A stretch of DNA of 64,000 nucleotides from Dermacentor variabilis. Lineage: Eukaryota > Arthropoda > Arachnida > Ixodida > Ixodidae. The stretch spans positions 72,109,139-72,173,138 of the forward strand of contig NC_134577.1 in NCBI RefSeq assembly GCF_050947875.1, read 5' to 3'. Of the stretch, positions 56,900 through 64,000 are shown one piece after another (within the stretch, counting starts at the first letter, position 1; each line of letters starts with the position of its first letter). The position numbers and the translations under genes were made by a program. The notes below the pieces were generated by a model. The model had not been told where the DNA came from. It searched no databases and worked only from the letters and a program-made list of their open reading frames with translations.

Positions 56900-58600
56900 A
56901 TGTCCTTACTCTCGCGACTTCCGTCCTGCTTTCTCCCAATGTCTCCTTCCCACACACCATCGTTTCTGTTGCGGACAGACAGGCCTCCCCATCCTAAATT
57001 TCGGACAGTGCCCACGAGTACTTCCTCGAGGCATGTCTCTTGCCACGTTGTCTCCAATGCACGAGTGCCACATTCTTCGACCAATGCTCCTTGGTCTTCG
57101 ACCAATGCTCATTCTGCGCCTTCTGCATCAGCGCCGACCGACGAATTTACAAAGATGATTGCACCGGACCTCCCAACCCAACAAGCCGCAGAGCTCCGGG
57201 GCCTCCTCGAGTCCTACTCCGACATTTTCAACCTGAACGATTGCCCTTTGTGTCAAACTAAGGTCGTGAAGCATCGTATAAATACCGGCGATGCAGCACC
57301 TGTTCGCGGACGCCCTTGTTGGGTGTCGCCCTCTGAGCGACAAGTTATCCAGAGCGAGGTTTACAAGATGCTTGCCAGAGGGATTATTGAACACTCTTCC
57401 AGCCCGTGGGCGTCCCCTGTTGTTCTCGTCAAAAAGAAGGGTAACAGCTGGCGATTCTGCGTTGACTATCGTCATATAAACACGATCACCAAGAAAGATA
57501 ATAATAATATTAATAATGCCTTTATTTTCGATCCCAAGGATGGGGGAGGGGGAGAGAAAAAGCTAGACATCCAGCTTGACGGGCTCTCGCCTCCCCGACA
57601 CAATGCACGATGTTTAAAAAAAAGAAAGGCAAGCAGTACAAGCATATGAGTACAGACAAAAAGAAATATCACAATGCACAAACAAATGACAATTTTTACA
57701 AAAGTGTACAATTAAAGAAAAACAAAGCGATGTTCATAATATCATGTCGTACATTTCAAGCAGAAAGTGGCGCCCTTTGGCGTATGACTGAAACAAAATG
57801 ACGCGAATCTTTCGGCCGGGTGCGTTGGAGATTTAAATTGTAATGTTGGCACAGTTTAAGAGATGTGGAAGAGTGTTTCTGAGCATATGTTGTCCGTAAC
57901 CTGTTCTGAATGAATGTATGTACCATATATCGGTGTTTCTGGTTGCGTACGTGAAATTCTTTTCTGCAGTGATGCCAGTTGTGCAATGAACGAGACGTTA
58001 TTCTTGACCCCGGTAATGGATTTAGAACGTTGTATAGAAGATGTATATCCACTTCCCCGCATTGACGATGCTCTGGATTGTCTCCACGGTGCCACTTATT
58101 TTTTATCTATAGACCTTCGCTCTGGATATTGGCAAATTGCCGTTGATGAAATGGACCGTTAAAAGACCGCATTCGTCACACCAGACGGCCTATATCAGTT
58201 CCGGATAATGCCTTTTGGCTCGTGCAATGCACCGGCGACCTTTGAACAGATGATGGACATGCCCTTGCGTGGTCTGAAACGGTCCATCTGTTTGTGCTAC
58301 TTGGGTGTCGTCACCCAAACTCTCTTCAAATTTTGCGACTCACCTAGAAGGACTTTTATCTGTTCTTTCTGTTTTTCGCACCGCTGGCTTGCAGGTCAAC
58401 TCGTCCAAGTGCCACTTTGTTCACCACCAAATAATCATGCTCGGACACCTCGTCGATTCGTCAGGCGTTCGCCCCAAACCCGCTAAAGTTCATGTTGTGC
58501 AGAATTCCCCCGTACCAACTTGTGCCAAAGATCTTCGCAGCTTTATTGGCCTTTGCTCTTCCGCAGGTTTGTGGAAAATTTCGCCCATGTTGTCCGTCCC
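56900..58600 (+). pseudogene. Gypsy reverse transcriptase, split by a LINE
   Basis: The first part (57128-57499) contains LPTQQAAELRGLLESYSDIF, VKHRINTGDAAPV, MLARGIIEHSSSPWASP and FCVDYRHINTITKKD. The insertion then intervenes. RT resumes at 58043 with VYPLPRIDDALDCL, the IDLRSGYWQIAVDEMD block, PFGSCNAPATFEQMMD and CYLGVV. Where the catalytic YLDD box belongs, both aspartates are missing, partly through a local frameshift. The rest runs in other frames (NSSKCHFVHHQIIMLGHLVD). Stops at 58160 and elsewhere also break it. Confidence 0.87.
57500..58042 (-). mobile_element. 5'-truncated LINE nested in Gypsy RT
   Basis: The insert lies between Gypsy codons KKD and VYP; removing it leaves KKDVYPLPR continuous. 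On the minus strand it holds the end of an ORF2-like frame (GVKNNVSFIAQLASLQKRIS, then NLNLQRTRPKDSR), a long 3' UTR and a short AAT/ATT tail at 57500-57518. The flanks AAGAAAGAT (57491-57499) and AGAAGAT (58036-58042) look like an imperfect target duplication. A CR1/L2-type origin is a guess. Confidence 0.75.
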
Positions 58601-59506
58601 CTGATTGACCTCCTGAAGAAAGACGTTCCTTTCCGTTGGGGCTCTGAACAAGCGTCTGCTTTCTCGCAGCTGATCACGCTGCTAATCACACCTCCTGTTC
58701 TCGCCCATTTTGGCGCCTCCACTCCGACGAAAATCTGCACTGACGCCAGTGGCTACGGTAGCGGCGCAGTTTTAGCTCAACGCCAATTTAGTCATGACCG
58801 GGTCATCGCCTACGCCAGCCGCCTGCTCTCTCCCGACGAGCGCAATTACTCGATTTCTGAGCGCGAGTGTCTCGCCCTTATGTGGGCAGTGGGCAACTTC
58901 CGACCCTACATATATGGTCGTCCATTTACAGTTACAACCGACCACCACGCCCTTTGTTGGCTTTCCTCCCTCAAGGATCCTACCGGACGCGTCGGTCGCT
59001 GGGCCCTACGGCTGCAGGAATACACATACACTGAGGTCTTCAAGTCTGGTCGTCTACATCAGGACGCCGACTGCCTGTCTCGTCATCCCGTTGATGTACC
59101 GGACGGTTTAGTGGATGTCGCACAAATCTGCGTTCTTTCTCTCTCTGCCTTGCAAAACATCCGCGCTGAACAACGACGCGATGAGTCGTTGCGCCCTTTT
59201 ATCGAATGCCTGCTCTCTGATCCGTCTGACCCATCCCTTCACATGTTCGTACTACAAAATGGCATCCTGTATCGCCGCAACATGCACTCCGACGGGCCCA
59301 AGCTCCTCACCGTCATTCCGTCTCATCTGCGACAGATTGTACTGCAGCAACTGCACGACGTTCCCACCGCTGGACACCTTGGCGTCACGCGGACCTATGA
59401 CCAAGTTCGGCGACGGTTTTTCTGGCCCGTCTCAACCGCTCCGTACGGCGCTATGTTGCCGCGTGTGAGTCGTGTCAAAACCGGAAAAACCAGTTGTGCC
59501 TCCTGA
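58520..59506 (+). pseudogene. Gypsy RNase H and integrase zinc finger
   Basis: A 328-codon open frame. After the RT connection (FAHVVRPLIDLLKKDVPF) comes RNase H with all expected acidic motifs: [36 protein letters not shown] and DADCLSRH. The integrase HHCC region follows (HDVPTAGHLGVTRTYDQVRR), but a frameshift near 59430 turns the Cys pair into SRVKTGKTSCAS; CESCQNRK is readable in the next frame. Domain content is otherwise well preserved despite the age of the copy. Confidence 0.87.
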
Positions 59507-60407
59507 CGGCCTGCTGCAGCCGTTGGATATACCGGCCGACCCTTTCTTTCGCGTTGGCGTTGATCTTCTCGGACCATTCCTTATATCAAATGACGGAAAT
59601 AGGTGGATTGCCGTCGCTATGGACTATACAACTCGCTATGCCATTACTAGAGCCCTACCGACCAGCCGCGCTACAGACGTCATTGATTTCTTGCTTCACG
59701 GCGTTATCTTGCATCACGGTGCACCTCGTGGACTTCTCACCGATCGCAGCAGATACTTTCTTGCCAAAGTCATCGACGACCCGCTTCGATCATGTGCTAC
59801 TAAACACAAACTTACTACCGCTTACCATCCTCAAACTAACGGTCTTACCGAACGCCTGAAGCGCACATTAACTGACACGCTAGCAATGTACGTTTCCTCC
59901 GATCATCGCGACTGGGACATTGCTCTACCATTTGTCACGTTCGCCTACAATTCCTCGCGCCACGACACAGCTGGCTATTCACCCTTCTATCTACTCTTCG
60001 GCCGTGAGCCGACTTTGCCTTTCGAGACTCTCCTTTCGACCACACTCGACTCGCCGACAGAGTACCCTCGGGATATCATAGCCACAGCGATCCAAGCACG
60101 CCAGATTGCCCAAATTCGTCTTTCTGCTTCACAGACACGCCAGAAGTGCCGTTACGACCAGCGTCATCACGACGTGCACTACGAACCAGGTGCTCTTGTG
60201 CTATTTTGGTATCCAACTCGGCGTGTTGGTCTTTCGGAGAAATTCCTCTCGCGATACTATGGCCCTTACCGCGTCCTTCGCCAGGTGACCCCTGTAACAT
60301 ATGAAGTGTCTCCGCTGGATACCAAGCTGCCTTCACCTCTCTCTGACATCATCCACGTCAGCCGTCTCAAACGTTACCTTTCTCAGACCGATGAGCGGCA
60401 CCAATAA
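59472..60407 (+). pseudogene. Gypsy integrase core and C-terminal module
   Basis: A 311-codon frame without stops. The catalytic triad is intact: D31 (VGVDLLGP), D91 (LLTDRSR) and E127 (NGLTERLKRTL), a D,D(35)E arrangement. The GPY/F-type module SRYYGPYRVLRQ and the terminal IIHVSRLKRY follow. It would insert cDNA into host DNA, but it lacks its zinc finger in frame and any fused upstream Pol, so it is listed as a pseudogene. The first Met at 59472 lies within the frameshifted finger and is not a natural start. Confidence 0.88.
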
Positions 60408-60417
60408 GGTGAATTTA

Positions 60418-60430
60418 TCGAGGGGGGTGA
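60418..60430 (+). promoter_or_regulatory. Gypsy polypurine tract
   Basis: CGAGGGGGGTGA immediately precedes the 3' LTR. It is purine-rich and is the expected primer for plus-strand DNA synthesis. Confidence 0.75.
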
Positions 60431-60581
60431 TGTCACAGTCGGCAATGTGGGAAGAAGAGGACGCTGATGGTGGCCTTGGAGACGACGAAGAGTAGTTTAG
60501 TTTTATCGCTGCTCTACGCTTGTCGGCTCTGCCATTAGAAGCCATTTGTAAACAGACGCGCACTTCTTCCTTCCCGTAACA
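60431..60581 (+). repeat. 3' LTR, 151 bp
   Basis: TGTCACAGTCGG...CCCGTAACA, with canonical TG/CA ends. It is the same length as the 5' LTR, with about 19 substitutions and no indels between them. Confidence 0.94.
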
Positions 60582-60585
60582 ATAT

Positions 60586-61010
60586 GAAAGTCCTGTCCTT
60601 TATGACCCTCCCGCGAAATAGGAAACACTTTTGAGACGATTCATATAACGCTTGCTACGATACAAAAACGAGCGGTAACAATATTTATTTTAGCCCATAA
60701 TAACACAGACAATTAAAGATTCCTGTACACCTTCTTCTGTGATTTAGGTTTCTTTAAAAACTGTGGAAACCAGCAAATAGCGTTTTCTAGTCCTTCCAGT
60801 CTCACTTAAAAGTTTTGCTCTAATAGTGTCTCACGCCGTTATCGTCACTCTACTCAGATAAGCCAGCATACAAACTTCTAGTGATTCTTTTCGGTGCAGA
60901 AACTCGCTTACGCAGCTATGCTGTCTTTTATGTGTCAGTCACTGAGATCCGCACACACCCTGCGAAATACGTTGTTGAGGGCTGGCCGCGTCCCAAGAGA
61001 TGGTAGCTCT
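60586..61010. other. No gene recognised
   Basis: Short AT-rich gap between the Gypsy element and inverted repeat 2. Confidence 0.5.
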
Positions 61011-61668
61011 CTTCTATAGTCGCATGATCAGCTTCACTGTAATTTCTTGCGCGCCGCCGATGAAGACGACGCTTATAGTCAACGTGACGGACAGAAGGTC
61101 AATGGCAGTCCAAATCTGCGAACGTAACTGCTGTCATCGTAAAAAAAATATTCTTGCGGAAACCATCGAAGATGACTGCCATGGTATGCGGATAGATAAG
61201 TCAAAGGGGCGCAATGGTATTACTTGAAAACGTTACAGCAGCCATTGACGATGGCGTCAGATATTAGTGCCGCCAAAACAAGGGCTGCGCATCTTAGTTC
61301 TCTCTGCTCGCTCACCCAACGGAGGCCTTATTCTCCTGCGACCATTAGATTTCCATCTTGCAGATTCCACGCACCGTGGCAGCTGGTCTAAGGGAACCAG
61401 GGATAGCAATATGGCACAGCGGAGTTGGGCAACTGACGCACCGAACACAGCATCTGAACGCTCAGACGCGACAAAGCTCTCGCGCGACAGTGCGTGCGTC
61501 TCAAGGTCACCTGTTGACGTTCGTTGGGGAACGTGCCCACGACAGAAGAAAAAAATAAGCTGGCGCCGCCTGCCACAACGAAATCCGGCAAACTCTCGAG
61601 TCGAGAACTGCGCTTCTATCGAACTGTCAAAACACTCATTCTTCTTCTCCTAATCTTCTGGAAGTATT
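61011..61668 (+). repeat. Inverted repeat 2, left arm
   Basis: A plus-strand frame of 128 codons (61267-61653; begins MPPKQGLRILVLSARS) is repeated in mirror orientation in the right arm. It is an unknown sequence without a recognised domain. Other frames are equally open, which fits recent duplication more than coding constraint. Confidence 0.85.
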
Positions 61669-62240
61669 TCTGAAGTTTTTTCGTTACTATAGTAACGAAT
61701 AACGAAGAAAACTTCACTGGTACATTGCGTTCGAATAGCGACAGCTAAGTCAGCACTTTTTTGTGCAGTATTCGGGCCATTGAAGAGGCAGTGTCGCCAA
61801 ATTCCTATTGAAGCGTGCGGTGCGTGTGTTTGCATGTTGCTCGCTAGCTAAACAAACGACGCAATGGCCGCAACGGTAAATCCAAAGGCTGACGTGTGTG
61901 CGTAATCCGCAAAGCTCTTAATAGCCTTCTGCGCATGCGCTTAGGCAAACCGCAGTGCTAATACTCTGTAATGACGGCTTTGCGAAGTGAATCAGAGTCC
62001 CCAGCACACAGGTTCTTGAAAACACGCAGAAATAAAGACGAGCTCGGTCGCGCAAAGGACGTTCTGCATCCGCACTCCGGGTGCATGCACTGCTGAAGGA
62101 TGTATTTGCTGTGGGGTGGCTGCGCAAAAAGAAAGACGTGTCATCCCTTTCTAAAGAGAACAGCAAGACGTAGCTTCCAAAGCCGAAACTGCTGCGCGCA
62201 TATATCCGCAAGAGGGGCTTTAGAACGACGCGTTAAACGA
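61669..62240. other. Spacer of inverted repeat 2
   Basis: It starts with an 18-bp perfect palindrome TCGTTACTATAGTAACGA (61681-61698). No coding feature recognised. Confidence 0.6.
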
Positions 62241-62893
62241 ATACTTCCAGAAGATTACAAGAAGAATGAGTGTTTTGACAGTTCGAGGGAAGCGCAGTTC
62301 TCGACTCGAGAATTTGCCCCATTTCGTTGTGGCAGGCGGCGCTAGTTTATTTTTTTCTTCGGTCGTGGGCACGTTCCCCGACGAACGTCAACAGCTGACC
62401 TTGAGACGCACGCACTGTCGCGCGAGAGCTTTGTCGCGTCTGAGCGTTCGGATGCTGTGTTCGGTGCGTCAGTTGCCCAGCTCCGTTGTGCCATATGGCT
62501 ATCCCTGGTTCCCTTAGACCAGCTGCCACGGTGCCTGGAATCTGCAAGATGGAAATCTAATGGTCGCAGGAGAATATGGCCTCCGTTGAGTGAGCGAGCA
62601 GAGAGAACTAAGATGCGCAGCCCTTGTTTTGGCGGCACTAATATCTGACGCCATCGTCACTGACTGCTGTAACGTTTTCAAGTATTACCATTGCGTCCCT
62701 TTGACTTATCTATCCGCTTACCATGGCAGTCATCTTCGATGGTTTCCGCAAGAATATTTTTTTACGATGGCAGCAGTTACGTTCGCAGATTTGGACTGCC
62801 ATTGACCTTCTGTCAGTCACGTTGACTATAAGCGCTGTCTTCGTCGGCGGCGCGCACGAATTTACCTTGAAGCTGATCATGCGACTATAGAAG
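62241..62893 (-). repeat. Inverted repeat 2, right arm
   Basis: Mirror of the left arm. The minus-strand frame 62638-62342 (98 codons) matches the left-arm frame almost residue for residue up to CPR.KKK, then ends at a stop. Confidence 0.85.
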
Positions 62894-63240
62894 TGGTCAA
62901 AAGCGTTATATGCCAGCTTTGAGATGAAGCTTTAACTCGGGTCGAACTCCGACGCGGCCTACTCAAATACATGTAAAACGCAAAAACGCTGTTTTGAGAT
63001 AACCTTTGGACCAGTTTTAATGAATTTTTTAAATCTGAGAGATAATGGTAAATTCTAGTGACTGCTGGAAACGGAATTTCGATTTAGGGCATGGATGTTG
63101 TAAAAAAAATCTCAATAATTCAAAAGTTCGAAAACATAGAAGCACAATGTTCCTAAAATAATAGCTCTGCATCAAGAACAGATATCGCAGTCCTCTAAAC
63201 GGCACTCATGAAACCCTTCAAAGCGGACAAATTTGATATG
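62894..63240. other. No gene recognised
   Basis: AT-rich gap between inverted repeat 2 and the 5' region of the terminal LINE. Confidence 0.45.
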
Positions 63241-63522
63241 CCAGTTTGGCGGCAGTGCACGTGGGTTCTACAACACTCACCAGTCATTTTTGTGTACAGG
63301 TGCACTCTTGCTCGGCGTGATCCATCGGCTTTTTCGTGGCTGAAGCTGCCAAGGAAGGCAGTTACCTGACGAGGACAGGCGCCGTTTTCTTCGGCTATCT
63401 CTGCACTGCTATCCCTACTACTGGACGCTGCCTATATATACTGACTGCCCTGCGTATTTCCTCCAGTTTGGCAGCAGTGCGTGTGGGTTCTACAACACTC
63501 ACCAGTCATTTTTGTGTACAGG
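63241..63522 (+). repeat. Direct 60-bp repeats in a LINE 5' UTR
   Basis: 63241-63300 and 63463-63522 match at 57 of 60 positions, offset by 222 bp. They end at ...TTTTTGTGTACAGG. They lie just upstream of the ORF1 start at 63614, so they may be 5' UTR monomers carrying promoter function (inference). The second copy runs into CAG/GTAAG, a consensus splice-donor sequence. Confidence 0.8.
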
Positions 63523-63613
63523 TAAGATCGCATTACCTTTTCAAGTCCTGCCATTGTTGCTGCATGCACTGCTGTCAAACAGGAGTAACATTGTTTCCCT
63601 TAAATATTTTGTC

Positions 63614-64000
63614 ATGGAAAGCTGGAGGGATCTGGGTAAAGCATTCGAGGATTTCAAACGTAAAATCCGTGCTGAACTTCGCTCCTTCAAACAAAGTGTG
63701 GAACATTGCAGTGAAAGCTGTGACAGTGTCAATGCGTTCACCTTGGAAATGAAGACTTTACGTGAAGAACTTGTCGCAACGCGGAACAGCAACAAAAGAC
63801 TCGCTCCTGAAAATAAGCAACTACAGACAAAAATTGAAGAATTGGAGCAGTACTCACGGGCGAACAACCTTGAAATTAAAGGTGTGCCTGATGAGGGAGA
63901 GCCTTTTGACACTGTCCAAAAGATTTGTGTAGCCGTGGGTGAGCCGTTGGCACGTGATAAGGTTGACATTTGCCACAGAGTTGGAACAAATAAGACTGGC
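63614..64000 (+). CDS. CR1/L2-type LINE ORF1, partial
   Basis: An open frame of 129 codons that leaves the window without a stop. ATG 63614 begins MESWRDLGKAFEDFKRK; the frame is also open upstream, so the start is probable, not certain. Residues 1 to about 85 are rich in Lys/Glu/Leu heptads, suggesting a coiled coil. These lead into LEQYSRANNLEIKGVPDEG and KVDICHRVG, a signature of CR1/L2-type ORF1 proteins (esterase/RRM-like, RNA-binding). It would coat element RNA. The intact reading suggests a fairly young copy whose ORF2 lies beyond the edge. Confidence 0.75.
   Translation, partial: MESWRDLGKAFEDFKRKIRAELRSFKQSVEHCSESCDSVNAFTLEMKTLREELVATRNSNKRLAPENKQLQTKIEELEQYSRANNLEIKGVPDEGEPFDTVQKICVAVGEPLARDKVDICHRVGTNKTG

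Larger units (their letters stand above)
54987..60581 (+). mobile_element. Complete, inactivated Ty3/Gypsy LTR retrotransposon
   Basis: Two 151-bp LTRs (54987-55137 and 60431-60581) enclose gag, protease, RT, RNase H and integrase in the Ty3/Gypsy order. A polypurine tract precedes the 3' LTR, and a 4-bp duplication ATAT flanks the element (54983-54986 and 60582-60585). LTRs differ at about 19 of 151 positions by eye, so the insertion is old. A LINE fragment (57500-58042) is nested in RT. No envelope-like gene is seen. Frameshifts in gag and pol prevent activity. Confidence 0.93.
61011..62893. mobile_element. Long inverted-repeat element 2 (arms about 655 bp)
   Basis: Left arm 61011-61668 and right arm 62241-62893 are reverse complements, by eye above nine bases in ten, from the outer CTTCTATAGTCGCATGATC to the inner TAATCTTCTGGAAGTATT. 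The 572-bp spacer is unrelated to the arms. The arms share no sequence with inverted repeat 1. No transposase domain is seen; a non-autonomous long-TIR or foldback element is plausible. No target duplication was found at the outer ends. Confidence 0.8.

Overview
The window reads as non-coding, repeat-dense arthropod DNA. The mix of elements, and several repeat sequences I recognise from memory, point to a hard tick (Ixodidae; Rhipicephalus, Dermacentor or a relative). The elements are I/Jockey-type, CR1/L2-type and RTE-type LINEs, Ty3/Gypsy elements with very short LTRs, tRNA-derived SINEs and long-armed inverted repeats. The organism is an inference; no host marker gene is present. I found no convincing host protein-coding gene, rRNA, intact tRNA gene, CRISPR array or bacterial-style operon.

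Layout. 0.35-0.54 kb: TATG microsatellite. 2.4-5.1 kb: decayed Ty3/Gypsy pol on the minus strand. 6.67-7.25 kb: GC-rich block bounded by C13 and G13 runs. 7.8-11.9 kb: long inverted repeat with arms of about 0.7 kb; its left arm was split by a 0.9 kb LINE fragment, and the right arm preserves the empty site. 13.5-13.8 kb: decayed tRNA-derived SINE. 16.0-18.1 kb: 5'-truncated CR1/L2-like LINE, minus strand, with a tetranucleotide tail. 22.3-22.8 kb: six near-identical 81-bp tandem repeats. 25.2-25.8 kb: tRNA-headed SINE. 27.8-28.9 kb: LINE remnant, minus strand. 34.7-40.4 kb: complete I-type LINE between perfect 13-bp target-site duplications, with its gag-like ORF1 intact and ORF2 broken once at an A8 run. 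44.5-46.4 kb: GC-rich repeats and a hairpin. 48.7-51.7 kb: degenerate LINE into whose 3' UTR an RTE element (49.86-51.40 kb) has inserted. 52.66-52.78 kb: 126-bp almost perfect palindrome. 54.99-60.58 kb: complete but old Ty3/Gypsy element with 151-bp LTRs and a LINE fragment nested inside its reverse transcriptase. 61.0-62.9 kb: second long inverted repeat. 63.2 kb to the window end: 5' UTR with a direct repeat, then the open ORF1 of a CR1/L2-type LINE that runs off the edge.

How it fits together. The LINEs encode, or once encoded, machinery for target-primed reverse transcription, and the Gypsy elements encode LTR/integrase retrotransposition. SINEs and truncated LINEs depend on enzymes supplied elsewhere. 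Nested insertions give relative ages: the 55-60 kb Gypsy is older than the LINE inside it, the 48.7-51.7 kb LINE is older than its RTE, and the first inverted repeat is older than its LINE. The 34.7-40.4 kb LINE is the youngest-looking autonomous element. Besides the transposons, the window holds several unrelated near-perfect hairpins, which are the least explained structures here.
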